Positions 32,904 to 42,779 of a stretch of DNA of 64,000 nt are shown in pieces. The notes under the pieces were generated by a model. The model saw nothing but the letters and a program-made list of their open reading frames with translations. It did not search any database and had not been told where the DNA came from. The stretch's first letter is position 1. Every line of letters begins with the position of its first letter. A program made the translations under genes and the position numbers. Source of the DNA: Flavobacterium sp. (GTDB taxonomy: Bacteria; Bacteroidota; Bacteroidia; Flavobacteriales; Flavobacteriaceae); the NCBI GenBank assembly GCA_029946065.1, contig JAQSDU010000011.1:62001-126000 (forward strand), read 5' to 3'.

Positions 32904-33953
32904 ATGACAGCAATAAAAGCTTATGCGGCTTATGACGCCGAAACACCTTTAAAACCATTTGAATTCGAACGAAAAGACGTTGGTCCAAATCAAATTCAAA
33001 TTGACATTTTATACAGCGGCGTTTGCCATTCGGATATCCACACGGCGAAAGGCGACTGGGGACCAGCAATTTATCCATTGGTTCCGGGACATGAAATCGT
33101 TGGGCGCATTGTAAAAATCGGTTCGGATGTGACCAAATTTAAAATTGGCGATTTGGCTGGAGTAGGGTGCTTTGTTGATTCCTGCAGGACTTGCAACAAT
33201 TGCAAAGAAGGCGTAGAGCAATATTGTGACGAAGGCATGACGGGAACCTATAACAGTTACCAACGCGGCACAGACATTCCTACTTACGGTGGTTATTCTA
33301 CAAGCATTACTGTCGATGAGAAATATTCATTGCATATTTCCGACAAATTGCCGTTGCAAGGTGTTGCGCCTTTATTATGTGCCGGTATCACGACGTATTC
33401 TCCTTTAAAATATTGTAAAGTTGGAAAAGGACACAAAATTGGTGTGTTAGGTTTAGGCGGCTTGGGGCACATGGCGGTGAAATTCGCAGCGGCTTTTGGG
33501 GCAGAAGTTACGATGTTGAGCGGAACACCTTCAAAAGAAGAAGATGCGAAAAAATTAGGGGCGCATCATTTTGCACTCACATCAAATCCGGATACGATGA
33601 ACTCGCTATTGAATAGTTTCGACTTTATACTCAATACCGTTTCGGGATCGCATGACTACAACCAATATATGAATTTATTGCGTACCAATGGAACAATGAT
33701 TGTCGTTGGAGCACCACCAACACCGGCGGAAATTCCTGCTTTTACCTTAATCATGAAACGCAGAAGCATTATGGGAAGTATGATCGGTGGCATTGCCGAA
33801 ACCCAGGAAATGCTCGATTATTGTGCGGAACACGGCATCGTTTCAGATGTGGAAGTTATCAATATGGATTATATCAACGAAGCTTATGTACGAATGGACA
33901 AAAGCGATGTAAAATATCGTTTTGTAATTGATATGGCTTCGCTAAAATCTTAA
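32904..33953 (+). CDS. Zinc-dependent NAD(P)+ alcohol dehydrogenase (MDR family)
   Basis: A 349-residue medium-chain dehydrogenase of the cinnamyl-alcohol-dehydrogenase/YahK group. Catalytic zinc ligands lie in 'GVCHSDIH' and 'GHEIVG'; the structural zinc uses the four Cys of 'SCRTCNNCKEGVEQYC'. The nucleotide-binding motif is 'GVLGLGGLGHMAVKFA'. These enzymes reduce aldehydes with NADPH. It is monocistronic. Confidence 0.88.
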   Translation: MTAIKAYAAYDAETPLKPFEFERKDVGPNQIQIDILYSGVCHSDIHTAKGDWGPAIYPLVPGHEIVGRIVKIGSDVTKFKIGDLAGVGCFVDSCRTCNNCKEGVEQYCDEGMTGTYNSYQRGTDIPTYGGYSTSITVDEKYSLHISDKLPLQGVAPLLCAGITTYSPLKYCKVGKGHKIGVLGLGGLGHMAVKFAAAFGAEVTMLSGTPSKEEDAKKLGAHHFALTSNPDTMNSLLNSFDFILNTVSGSHDYNQYMNLLRTNGTMIVVGAPPTPAEIPAFTLIMKRRSIMGSMIGGIAETQEMLDYCAEHGIVSDVEVINMDYINEAYVRMDKSDVKYRFVIDMASLKS

Positions 33954-33970
33954 AACTATTATAAATTTAA

Positions 33971-34000
33971 TTGTCAAAATTCAGCTTGTCTGTATATTTA
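33971..34000 (+). promoter_or_regulatory. Promoter of the DUF2911 gene
   Basis: TTG (33971-33973), 19-nt spacer and TATATTTA (33993-34000) match the Bacteroidota promoter with one -10 mismatch, 26 bp before the start codon. Confidence 0.6.
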
Positions 34001-34025
34001 CGGCATTAACTATTAACCACTTATT

Positions 34026-34532
34026 ATGAATATCAAAAGAAAAATAGCAATTTTATTTCTTGCCCTTGGTACAACAGCTTTTGTAAACGCTCAGGACAAA
34101 CCGGCAAGTCCGCCAGCAACAGCAACCGGTAATATTAATGGCGCAACCATAACCATCAATTACAGCAGCCCGTTTGTAAAAGGTAGAGAAATTTGGGGTG
34201 GATTGGTGCCATTTAACGAAGTTTGGAGAGCTGGCGCAAACAACGCTACAACTTTCGAAACCGATAAAGACATTACCGTCGAAGGCGCAAAATTGCCCGC
34301 TGGTAAATATTCTTTTTTTGTAATTCCAACAAAAACAGATTGTACTATTATTTTTAATAAAGTAGCAGGGCAATGGGGTGCGTACAAATATGAAGCATCA
34401 CAAGACCAGCTTCGCGTAAAAGTAAAACAGCAAGCTTCAACAACTTCTACGGAAAGTTTGGTTTATAAAATCAATAAAGACAACGTGACATTGAGCTGGG
34501 AAAAATGGAACATTCCAGTACAAGTGAAATAA
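34026..34532 (+). CDS. DUF2911 domain secreted protein
   Basis: A 168-residue exported protein. A signal peptide (RKIAILFLALGTTAFVNA) precedes the DUF2911 domain, recognised by 'INYSSPFVKGREIWGGLVPF', 'VWRAGANNATTFETDKD', 'AGKYSFFVIP' and the C-terminal 'LSWEKWNIPVQVK'. This beta-rich family is common in Bacteroidota and has no known function. It has its own promoter and terminator, so it is monocistronic. Confidence 0.85.
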   Translation: MNIKRKIAILFLALGTTAFVNAQDKPASPPATATGNINGATITINYSSPFVKGREIWGGLVPFNEVWRAGANNATTFETDKDITVEGAKLPAGKYSFFVIPTKTDCTIIFNKVAGQWGAYKYEASQDQLRVKVKQQASTTSTESLVYKINKDNVTLSWEKWNIPVQVK

Positions 34533-34556
34533 TTCATCCACTATACATTATTAATT

Positions 34557-34594
34557 CAAAAAAAGACATTGTTCAAAAGGGCAATGTCTTTTTT
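34557..34594 (+). terminator. Terminator of the DUF2911 gene
   Basis: AAAAAAGACATTG and CAATGTCTTTTTT pair into a stem of 13 bp with a short loop and T-run, 25 bp after the stop codon. Confidence 0.8.
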
Positions 34595-34632
34595 GCATAA
34601 AATTTATATCTTTAAGCTAAAAATATACCATT

Positions 34633-36270
34633 ATGAGCGATAGTAAAAATGCATTTGATTTGAGTTTGGACCATCTTTTTGTCGCAGAAGATGCGATTCC
34701 GGAACAATTTCGCATTGAAGAAATCCACCAGCGTGAATACCTTGTCGATGGGAAAATGAAACCGTGGAGTGGTCCAGTTCACGAAGTTTATTCGCCAATA
34801 TATACCAAAACTGATTCCGGATTAAAACAGAAACTGATCGGCAGTTATCCTCTGTGTACGGAAACGGAAGCACAAGAATGTCTTGATGCAGCTGTTTTAG
34901 CATACAAAGACGGACGCGGGGAGTGGCCAACCATGAGTGTTTCCGAACGCATTCACCATGTAGAGCAATTCACAGGGAAAATGATCGCCAAAAAAGACGT
35001 TGTCGTTAAGTTAATTATGTGGGAAATCGGAAAATCTTATGCCGATTCTGTAAAAGAATTTGATAGAACGGTAGAATATATTTACGCCACCATCGATTCG
35101 TTGAAAAACCTTGATAGGGATTCTTCTACTTTTGAAATCGTAGACGGGATTGCGGCACAAGTGAGGCGTTCTCCACTTGGAGTGGTACTTTGTATGGGGC
35201 CATATAACTATCCTTTAAATGAAACATTTACAACTTTAATTCCCGCCTTGATTATGGGAAACACTATTTTGTTTAAACCACCAAAATTCGGTACGTTATT
35301 GCATTATCCTTTACAAGAAGCGTTCTTGGAAAGTTTTCCGAAAGGCGTCGTGAATTTGCTTTATGGAAGGGGAAATGTCATCATTCCAGGCTTGATGCAA
35401 TCCGGAAAAATTAATGTTTTGACATTGATTGGTTCGAGTAAAGTCGCCAATGAACTCAAAAAACTGCATCCTAAAGTCAACAGATTACGTGCTGTATTGG
35501 GCTTAGACGCTAAGAATGCAGCTATTATTACTTGCAAAGCGGATATTCCGTTAGCAGTAAAAGAGGTACTGACAGGCTCATTGTCGTTTAACGGACAACG
35601 GTGCACAGCCTTAAAGATCGTTTGGGCGCATCGCGATATTGTGGACGAATTTCTCGAGCAATTCAGCAAAGCAGTTTCTGAATTGAAATATGGATTGCCA
35701 TGGGAAACTGGTGTTTCGTTGACACCGTTGCCCGAGCCTGACAAAGTAAATTACCTTAATGATTGTATTAAAGATGCTGAGGCGAATGGCGCAAAAATCG
35801 TCAATGAAAATGGAGGGAAATCGGTAGCGTCGTTTTATTATCCGGCCGTTGTTTATCCTGTAAATAGTAAAATGCGACTGTATCACGAAGAGCAATTCGG
35901 ACCCATTGTGCCGGTAGTTCCGTTTGATGACTTGGAAGAAACCATTCAGTATTTGATTGATGCAAAGTATGGCCAACAGGTGAGTATTTTTACAACCGAT
36001 GCCGATGAACTTTCCGCTTTGATAGATCCGTTGGTAAACCAAGTTAGCCGTTTGAATGTCAATACACAATCGCAACGCGGCCCTGATAATTTTCCGTTCA
36101 CGGGTAGAAAAGATAGTGCTGAAGGAACCTTATCTGTTTCTGATGCGATTAGGTCGTTTTCGATCCGGTCATTAGTGGCATTCAAAATGAACGAAAGCAA
36201 CAAAAAATTGATTAACGAAGTGGTCAATGAGGATAAATCGAACTTTTTGAGTACGAAGTTTATTTTTTAG
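34633..36270 (+). CDS. gapN: NADP-dependent glyceraldehyde-3-phosphate dehydrogenase (GapN-like)
   Basis: A 545-residue aldehyde dehydrogenase. Catalytic motifs: Asn in 'MGPYNYPLNETFTTLIPAL', the nucleophile Cys in 'SLSFNGQRCTALKI', the NADP loop around 'LTLIGSSKVANEL', and a terminal 'SQRGPDNFPFTGRKDS' block of GapN-like enzymes. GapN oxidises glyceraldehyde 3-phosphate to 3-phosphoglycerate without ATP and yields NADPH. The N-terminal extension (1-50) is typical of the Bacteroidota version. Confidence 0.82.
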   Translation: MSDSKNAFDLSLDHLFVAEDAIPEQFRIEEIHQREYLVDGKMKPWSGPVHEVYSPIYTKTDSGLKQKLIGSYPLCTETEAQECLDAAVLAYKDGRGEWPTMSVSERIHHVEQFTGKMIAKKDVVVKLIMWEIGKSYADSVKEFDRTVEYIYATIDSLKNLDRDSSTFEIVDGIAAQVRRSPLGVVLCMGPYNYPLNETFTTLIPALIMGNTILFKPPKFGTLLHYPLQEAFLESFPKGVVNLLYGRGNVIIPGLMQSGKINVLTLIGSSKVANELKKLHPKVNRLRAVLGLDAKNAAIITCKADIPLAVKEVLTGSLSFNGQRCTALKIVWAHRDIVDEFLEQFSKAVSELKYGLPWETGVSLTPLPEPDKVNYLNDCIKDAEANGAKIVNENGGKSVASFYYPAVVYPVNSKMRLYHEEQFGPIVPVVPFDDLEETIQYLIDAKYGQQVSIFTTDADELSALIDPLVNQVSRLNVNTQSQRGPDNFPFTGRKDSAEGTLSVSDAIRSFSIRSLVAFKMNESNKKLINEVVNEDKSNFLSTKFIF

Positions 36271-36294
36271 AAAACAATATTGGTTAACGTTTAT

Positions 36295-37020
36295 ATGACA
36301 ACACTCCGAACCATATTTATAGTAATTTGTATCACACTTTTTTCTTGTAACAATTCAGCAAAAAAAATAAATACCGAAGAAAATATTGTTGTTACCGACA
36401 CGGCAACAATTTCGAATGAAGTCATTGATAGTGTGGCGACAATAACTAATGTAGTAGAAGGCGACACCATTACAACCATAAAATTCAAGGAGCTGTCTGT
36501 TGCCATCAATCGGTTGGTGATTTATGACGAGGCAAATAAAATTGACCAAATTCAAAAAGACTCGGTTGAAGTTTATGCAGAAGTCGGCGAGACCATCGAG
36601 GGCCAGCTTATTGCGATTTCAAGCGACGAGCTTATTGGCTTGACCGTTGAACAGCGCTACGAAACGAGTGTGACCATTATGAATGAAGGTCCGCATTGTG
36701 ACTTAACGGAATGGGAACATTTTTACTCAGATTGGAAGCAACTACCAGCCAATAATAATTCGTGCGAATTTATCTGTGACAAATACACAGAAAAGGAATA
36801 TGAAAAATTTCCTAAAATTGTAATGGAAGCATTAAAGCAAAAAGTAAAACTGGAATGTGGCGAAGAATGGTACCAACTTGTAAAGAAAATTAATAAACCA
36901 ACTGAATATCCAAGTGGTGTTAGCATTAGTCGCTATTACTTGAGAATTAGCGGACAGCGAAAGGACAATGGTCAAACCGTAACAAAATTGATTGTTGTTG
37001 CAACACCGATGGGTTGCTGA
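36295..37020 (+). CDS. Lipoprotein of unknown function
   Basis: A 241-residue exported protein. Signal peptide with lipobox 'ITLFSCNN' (Cys at about 15), then a Thr/Glu/Val-rich stretch and a globular part containing 'MNEGPHCDLTEWEHFYSDW' and several Cys. I do not recognise a domain. It follows gapN by 24 bp. The ATG at 36295 is preferred over a TTG at 36280. Confidence 0.65.
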   Translation: MTTLRTIFIVICITLFSCNNSAKKINTEENIVVTDTATISNEVIDSVATITNVVEGDTITTIKFKELSVAINRLVIYDEANKIDQIQKDSVEVYAEVGETIEGQLIAISSDELIGLTVEQRYETSVTIMNEGPHCDLTEWEHFYSDWKQLPANNNSCEFICDKYTEKEYEKFPKIVMEALKQKVKLECGEEWYQLVKKINKPTEYPSGVSISRYYLRISGQRKDNGQTVTKLIVVATPMGC

Positions 37021-37102
37021 TACTACAAAAAGGCAAAGGATAAACGAACTCTCGAAAACGAAGATAATTTTACGATATTGGTTTTGTTTTAGAGCGTTAC
37101 TG

Positions 37103-37134
<32 letters not shown>

Positions 37135-37267
37135 TGCATAATACAATCAAACAAAAGCAATCTAAAACGCTTATTTGTAGTATTCTCCAACGTTTTCAGG
37201 CTAATTTGAATAAAATAAATTCCAATAACTTATTGATTTAATAAACTTAAAGTTAGTTAAATTATTA

Positions 37268-38599
37268 TTATTTCTTTGTTTTCTTCAAATGCTCAGACGG
37301 TGATGGTTTTTGATTTTGAAGCAGATAATTCGCAATCAATTTCTCTATCAATTCGTCTTTAGTAAGATGATGAAAAACCGTTTTAATCTGGTCTTTAAAT
37401 GCCGTTTCAACCTCATGATTGGGTTTGGTTTTAAAGATTTGTTTTGCCCATAAAAGTGCGTTATTTTCTTCGAGATTTTGCGTTGTAGGCTTTTTATATT
37501 CTGAGAATTGAAGTCCTAATTCTTTCTTGAAATTTTCCAATTCCGCTACTTCTTCCGGTTGCAGCACGGTTAACGAAAGTCCTTTAGCGCCCGCTCTTGC
37601 TGTTCTTCCGCTTCTGTGTACATACATTTCAAAAGTATCCGGCAAATGATAATTCACCACAAATGATAAACCTTCAACATCAATGCCGCGTGCTGCCAAA
37701 TCCGTCGCAACGAGAATGTTGATATGTCCTTCGCGGAATTGTCCCATAATCCTATCGCGAATCGGCTGTGTAAGACTTCCGTGTAAAGCGCCTGATGAAA
37801 ACCGATTGATCGCAAGATTTTTAGCTAGTTTATTGACTGCCGCTTTTGTTTTGCAGAAGATTATGCCTTGTTGTCGGTCTTTTGAAGTCAAAAAATGCAT
37901 CAAAACATTGAGTTTTTCAATGGGATCTACGACAATATATTGGTGATCGATACCTGAATTTCCTGTAATTTCCATGTCGGCAGCCACATTTGTGACGTGC
38001 TTTGACATGTAATTTTGCACCAATTGTTTGATAGCGCCCGGCATTGTCGCCGAAAACAGCCAGGTTTTTCGAGATTTTGGCAATTCAGAAACGATGATGT
38101 CGAGTCCTTCTTTGAGGTCGGTGACCATTTGGTCGGCTTCGTCGAGGATTAAATATTGCGTTTCACTGATTTCGATAGCTTCGCGGTTGATTAAATCGAT
38201 TAGTCTTCCTGGTGTGGCAACGACGATATGTGTGGTTTCTTGTAAACGCTGAATTTGTGGTTTTACTGGCGTACCGCCGCAGATTTCTGCAATGGAGATT
38301 TCCGGAATGTATTTGGAAAAAGCTTTTAAATTTTCAAAAATTTGATGCCCTAACTCGCGTGTTGGTACTAGTATAACAGACTGTATTTTAGCGACTTTAG
38401 CATCTATTAATTGAAGTAAAGGTAGTCCGAAAGCTGCCGTTTTTCCGGTGCCGGTTTTAGCGATGCCAACAAAGTCTTTGTTGTCATTTAAAAGTGCCGG
38501 AATGGTTTTGGTTTGTATTGCTGTAGGCTTTGCAATATCCAAATCTGCTAATGCTTTTAGCAGGTGTTCGTTGAGTCCTAATTTATTGAATGTTGACAT
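37268..38599 (-). CDS. DEAD-box RNA helicase (RhlE-like)
   Basis: A 443-residue helicase. Q-motif 'KPTAIQTKTIPALL', Walker A 'AKTGTGKTAAF', 'PTRELG', the DEAD box in 'LILDEADQMV', 'SAT', and 'HRSGRTARAG' are in order. The C-terminal tail ends in Lys-rich residues, as in cold-inducible RhlE proteins that assist ribosome or RNA remodelling. Its start codon abuts a tandem 'gtgttgggtatt' repeat. Confidence 0.92.
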   Translation of the reverse strand: MSTFNKLGLNEHLLKALADLDIAKPTAIQTKTIPALLNDNKDFVGIAKTGTGKTAAFGLPLLQLIDAKVAKIQSVILVPTRELGHQIFENLKAFSKYIPEISIAEICGGTPVKPQIQRLQETTHIVVATPGRLIDLINREAIEISETQYLILDEADQMVTDLKEGLDIIVSELPKSRKTWLFSATMPGAIKQLVQNYMSKHVTNVAADMEITGNSGIDHQYIVVDPIEKLNVLMHFLTSKDRQQGIIFCKTKAAVNKLAKNLAINRFSSGALHGSLTQPIRDRIMGQFREGHINILVATDLAARGIDVEGLSFVVNYHLPDTFEMYVHRSGRTARAGAKGLSLTVLQPEEVAELENFKKELGLQFSEYKKPTTQNLEENNALLWAKQIFKTKPNHEVETAFKDQIKTVFHHLTKDELIEKLIANYLLQNQKPSPSEHLKKTKK

Positions 38600-38600
38600 G

Positions 38601-38642
38601 GAGTGTTGGGTATTAGGTGTTGGGTATTGTGTGTTGGGTATT
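38601..38642. repeat. Tandem 'gtgttgggtatt' repeat, three units
   Basis: Three near-identical units of 13-14 bp directly upstream of the helicase start. A related 'ggtgttaggtgttgggt' stretch (50917-50946) sits upstream of corA in the same position. Probably intergenic repeats spread by slippage. Confidence 0.6.
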
Positions 38643-38675
38643 CCTATTGAAATTTATTCTTTCAGGAATACAAAA

Positions 38676-38756
38676 GCCTAGCCCCGATAGCAGCAAGTAG
38701 CTTTTTGGGCTAGCGTTCAGCCCTAAAACTACTGCGGATAGCGGGAAATTGCTCCT
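38676..38756. repeat. Dispersed structured intergenic repeat, copy A
   Basis: Begins with GCCTAGCCCCGATAGCAGC and ends with GCGGATAGCGGGAAATTGCT; an inner hairpin GGGCT/AGCCC lies at 38707-38723. The outer ends correspond, inverted, to the element at 46082-46180. I recall similar blocks with 'agccccgat ... agcggga' ends throughout Flavobacterium genomes. Confidence 0.6.
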
Positions 38757-38761
38757 AAAAA

Positions 38762-40297
38762 TTAATCTTCGTTAAAGATTTTCTCCCGATATTTTTTCCC
38801 AATCATCAGTGTTAATTTCAGTTTGTAATCTTCTACCAGCCACTCGCGGTAATTTTTGCTACAATGGCTCAAGCAATTGGAATATTTTCTTATGCGGTAT
38901 TCGATATCATCGGCGAGTTCTTTGGATAAAGCTCGGGCTTCGTTGAGTTCTTCGGTATTGTCAACGCACATCGCTGCGTGTTGGTCTATTGATTTGTCGA
39001 GTACGACTTTTGAACGCAGGTTTTGGGCAATGGCTATTTTGTGCTCTTCATCGACATCGAAAGAAATGTCGGCAGTTTTGTTGAATTTGGCGCGCAATTC
39101 GTCGGGCATTTTGTATTTGAAATGCGTTTCAATTTCGATATCATCACGCAGGTTTTCGAGGTAAAATTCTGGTGATTTAAAGATGTGCTGCCAATTGACC
39201 GGCTCGCTCCAAAGTCCGAATCGTGCAGCGTTGTTGCCTAAATCAATAACATTAAACTCGTTTTTATGGGCCAATTTTCGCGAACCACGACCAATCATCT
39301 GGTAATATAATGTCAGTGATTTAGTGGCGCGGTTTAGAATAATGGTCTCTACTGTTGGCTCGTCAAAACCAGTGGTTAAGATGCCTACGGAGGTCAGAAT
39401 CGCATCAGGCGTTTTCTTGAACCAGTGCAGGATTTCCTTGCGTTCCATAGGATTACTGGTATTGTCGAGGTGTCGGATTGGATAACCGGCATTTTTAAAA
39501 GTTTCGAAAACGTATAACGACGTATTGATTCCGTTGTTGAAAATAAGTGTTTTTTTGCCGAGTGATTTCTCTACATAAGCATGCAAGAGTTTTTCCTGCA
39601 TGACCATATTAGAATACAAATCATCTGAGGATTTTACTGTATAATCGCCATTGATGCCTACTTTTAGTGACGTTAGTCCAACGTCGTAGCTATAAGTTGT
39701 GGCTTTAGCAAGGAAACCATTTTCGATTAATGATGCGATGGTATCGCCAACGATCAGTTCATCATAATTTTCATTCATTGGCAGCTTGATATTCGAGCTT
39801 AAAGGCGTTGCGGTAACGCCTAAAATGAATGAATTATTAAAAGAACTGAGTAGTTTTCTAAAAGAATTATAATGCGCTTCGTCAATAATGACAAGGCCCA
39901 CGTTGTCAATTTCGAGGATTTCGTCGTTGAGGCGGTTTTTTAAGGTTTCGACCATCGCTACAAAACACGAATATTCTTCTTGATCTGGGAGTTCCTTGAT
40001 TTTGCTGTTGATGATTTTGTTTTTCACGTCGAAACCCGTGAGCATTTTAGAAGTCTGCTTGCAAAGCTCAATACGATGCGTGAGCACAACAACTTTCTTA
40101 TTGTTTTTGGATAGGTAACGGCGTACAATTTCAGAAAAAATCACCGTTTTTCCGCCGCCCGTGGGCAATTGGTAGAGCAAATGATAATTCGGTGCGGTAT
40201 TATCCATGCGTTCAAAAATCGCATCGATATCGCCGCGTTGATAGCCGTAAAGCTCTTTTTTCTCTTCGATTTCTACTTCAAGGTCGCTGTTTGGCAT
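38762..40297 (-). CDS. Superfamily II helicase (DEAH-type, RadD/SSL2-like)
   Basis: A 511-residue helicase. Walker A 'LPTGGGKTVIFSEIV', motif II 'LVIIDEAHYNSF', motif III 'LGVTATPLSS', motif V 'LTTGFDEPTVE' and motif VI 'QMIGRGSRKL' place it with ResIII/UvrB-type DNA helicases. A C-terminal helical tail follows. It likely acts in DNA repair. It is monocistronic and separated from rhlE by the dispersed repeat. Confidence 0.88.
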   Translation of the reverse strand: MPNSDLEVEIEEKKELYGYQRGDIDAIFERMDNTAPNYHLLYQLPTGGGKTVIFSEIVRRYLSKNNKKVVVLTHRIELCKQTSKMLTGFDVKNKIINSKIKELPDQEEYSCFVAMVETLKNRLNDEILEIDNVGLVIIDEAHYNSFRKLLSSFNNSFILGVTATPLSSNIKLPMNENYDELIVGDTIASLIENGFLAKATTYSYDVGLTSLKVGINGDYTVKSSDDLYSNMVMQEKLLHAYVEKSLGKKTLIFNNGINTSLYVFETFKNAGYPIRHLDNTSNPMERKEILHWFKKTPDAILTSVGILTTGFDEPTVETIILNRATKSLTLYYQMIGRGSRKLAHKNEFNVIDLGNNAARFGLWSEPVNWQHIFKSPEFYLENLRDDIEIETHFKYKMPDELRAKFNKTADISFDVDEEHKIAIAQNLRSKVVLDKSIDQHAAMCVDNTEELNEARALSKELADDIEYRIRKYSNCLSHCSKNYREWLVEDYKLKLTLMIGKKYREKIFNED

Positions 40298-40384
40298 TGG
40301 TTTATCTGTATGGATTTTTTCTGATTTTGCAAAAATACGCCTAAAAAAGGGTTATTTGTGCTTTATATTAGAAAAGTTTGAAGT

Positions 40385-40903
40385 TTAAACGCCCTCCACC
40401 TGCTCTACTACCCGTTCGAATTCATATTGGTTTTCCCATCGTTGGCGGATCACTTCACTATAAATTGCCGAAATCCGATCTTTAAAATCATATATAATTC
40501 CAGTTGCAATCGCGTATTTTACAGCTTGTTCAAAAGAATTGAGCATGCTTTTGTAAAACGATGCGTATCGCATTTCACGTTTAGCAGTATATTTTTGGGC
40601 GGTTTCAATCGTAAACAGCATGACATCCAATACACCGTGTGGCTCTACTCCCAGCAATAAAAACTGCTTTATATATTTTTGTGCAACCGAACGCCTTAGC
40701 TTGGCACGCTTGGTTTTTATGGGAAAATATTCGTTTGAAATTTTAATTCTTGCTTCACTGATCAACTTGTCTTCTTTGGGATTGAAAACAAAATCGTAGT
40801 ATTTTTTGACTTCTGGGAATTTGTCATACAGTTCGGAGAATTGTTCTTCGAGTTGCGTTTTTGTAAGACTGTTTAGGTATTTTTTTAGTTCGCGTTTGCT
40901 CAT
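40385..40903 (-). CDS. DUF6155 family protein
   Basis: A 172-residue soluble helical protein, beginning MSKRELKKYLNSLTKTQLEE, with a basic middle (IKTKRAKLRRSVAQKYIKQF) and 'MRYASFYKSMLNSFEQAV'. It resembles a small Bacteroidota/Firmicutes family of unknown function. The ATG at 40903 is chosen since the upstream extension (to 40948) is not conserved in type. Monocistronic. Confidence 0.72.
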   Translation of the reverse strand: MSKRELKKYLNSLTKTQLEEQFSELYDKFPEVKKYYDFVFNPKEDKLISEARIKISNEYFPIKTKRAKLRRSVAQKYIKQFLLLGVEPHGVLDVMLFTIETAQKYTAKREMRYASFYKSMLNSFEQAVKYAIATGIIYDFKDRISAIYSEVIRQRWENQYEFERVVEQVEGV

Positions 40904-41027
40904 GACAAATTGAGGCGTTGTTTTAATTTTATACAAAAGTACGCCCAATCATACTTTAATAGTGACAGATAATACTTAATTTTACAGCGGCTTCTATTTG
41001 CCGGTTACCACTTAAATATATAAATTA

Positions 41028-41303
41028 ATGCTGAAGTTTTTTAAAATTATTGCAATCCTTGAAGGAATTTCCTGCATAGTGCTGTTTAGCAATATGCTTT
41101 TTATCAAACATAATAACCCTGAATTGTACCACACGCTTTTATTTCCAATTGGAATGACGCACGGTGCATTGTTCTCTGTTTATATGGTTTTAGCCATCAT
41201 GCTTAAATATGAGTTAGACTGGCCGTGGAAGAAATTTTTCATCATTGCTATCGCTTCTGTGCCTCCTTTTGGGACTTTTTATATCGAAAAGAAATATCTT
41301 TAA
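41028..41303 (+). CDS. DUF3817 family membrane protein
   Basis: A 91-residue protein with three membrane helices. The pattern 'FKIIAILEGISCIVLF', 'FPIGMTHGALFSVYMVLA' and 'ASVPPFGTFYIEKKYL' is the DUF3817 family. It is 53 bp before the MscS gene and may share its transcript. Function unknown. Confidence 0.85.
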   Translation: MLKFFKIIAILEGISCIVLFSNMLFIKHNNPELYHTLLFPIGMTHGALFSVYMVLAIMLKYELDWPWKKFFIIAIASVPPFGTFYIEKKYL

Positions 41304-41356
41304 TAAATATTTCTAGTTCAATTAACACTGAGCAACCTTAAACTTTAAACAAAAAA

Positions 41357-42613
41357 ATGCATAAAATAGCCGAAGATGTATTTGGTTGGACCTACAATTT
41401 CCTGAAATCGTGTGATGTGGGCGAAATGTTTGCGTCTTATTTGAGCCTTGTCATTAACATATTATTGATGGGTACAATCGCTTACATTATTTATGTTGTT
41501 TTCCGTTTTATTTTGGTGACTGTCATGGCGATTGTTGCCAAGAAAACCAAAACCAAGTTTGACGACCTTTTAATTTCGAACAAAACTGCAAAATATATCG
41601 CACATCTGATTCCGCTTCTATTTATTTATAAGGCAGTGCCAATTATTTTACAGCATTTTATCTATTGGCGGCCAATTTTCGGAAAAGTCGTTGGCATTTA
41701 CATCGTATTGTTGGTTTTATGGATTACACGAAGCGTTTTTAATGCACTTCGCGATTATTTGAAACAGATTCCGCGTTACAGCGATAAACCGATTGATAGT
41801 TACATTCAGGTCATTATGATTGTGCTTTGGTCGTTCGGCATTACTTATATTGTGATGTCCCTTTTTAGTGTAAATTTCAATACTTTATTAGGAACTTTCG
41901 GAGCAATTTCGGCTATTATCTTATTGATTTTCAGGGATACACTTTTGGGATTTGTAGCCAGTATTCAGGTTTCCGTAAACGATATGGTTCGGATTGGCGA
42001 TTGGATTACGATGGACAAATTCGGTGCCGATGGTGATGTCATCGAAATAAATTTGGCGACTGTGAAAGTCAGAAATTTTGACAATACTACAACGACAATT
42101 CCGACATACAGCTTGATTTCAGATTCTTTTCGGAACTGGCGTGGGATGTTGGGTTCAGACGGAAGGCGTATTAAACGATTCATTTTGATCAAAGCCGAAA
42201 GCATTCGGTTTTTGAAAGAAGAAGAACTGCAAGAACTCAAGAAAATCCAATTGGTCAGCGATTATATCGATTTGCGCCAGAACGATATCAACAAATACAA
42301 CAAAAGTCATAATATAGATAAGTCGTTATTGATTAATGGTCGGAATATGACTAATTTCGGATTGTTTCGAAAATATATCACGCAATATCTTTATCACTAT
42401 CCAGGACTAAACCGCGATATGATTATGCTTTGCCGACAGTTGCAACCAACACCCCAAGGCATACCATTAGAGATTTATACTTTTTCTAAAGACAAGAGAT
42501 TCGAGAATTACGAATACATCATGTCGGATATTTTTGATCATATTTTTGCGTCGGTGCCTTATTTCGATTTGGCTTTGTACGAAATGGTGACGGATATTCA
42601 TCCAAGTACATAA
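41357..42613 (+). CDS. MscS-type mechanosensitive channel (YbdG-like)
   Basis: A 418-residue membrane channel with about five helices in residues 15-205. The pore helix and beta domain are recognisable from 'LLGTFGAISAIILLIFRDTL', 'GFVASIQVSVNDMVRIGDWI' and 'VKVRNFDNTTTTIPTYSLIS'. The long C-terminal domain (about 290-418) resembles YbdG-like channels that release solutes on osmotic downshock. Confidence 0.9.
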   Translation: MHKIAEDVFGWTYNFLKSCDVGEMFASYLSLVINILLMGTIAYIIYVVFRFILVTVMAIVAKKTKTKFDDLLISNKTAKYIAHLIPLLFIYKAVPIILQHFIYWRPIFGKVVGIYIVLLVLWITRSVFNALRDYLKQIPRYSDKPIDSYIQVIMIVLWSFGITYIVMSLFSVNFNTLLGTFGAISAIILLIFRDTLLGFVASIQVSVNDMVRIGDWITMDKFGADGDVIEINLATVKVRNFDNTTTTIPTYSLISDSFRNWRGMLGSDGRRIKRFILIKAESIRFLKEEELQELKKIQLVSDYIDLRQNDINKYNKSHNIDKSLLINGRNMTNFGLFRKYITQYLYHYPGLNRDMIMLCRQLQPTPQGIPLEIYTFSKDKRFENYEYIMSDIFDHIFASVPYFDLALYEMVTDIHPST

Positions 42614-42779
42614 TTTTTTCATACGCTGCTTCGCCTAGTTTTATGTGAACCGCTTTCACTTTGCGGTTATTCAATAATTTACAGATTTGTTTAATAATTT
42701 TCTGCGAAGAAAATAAGCTCACGGCAGTCTATAAAAAGCAGAATTTTCAATATATTTGATAACTTCAAACAATTGCAAA

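Noticed and set aside
38601..38642. Tandem units considered as a CRISPR or regulatory array
   Set aside because: Units of 13-14 bp have no spacers and occur as only three copies; simple tandem repeat.
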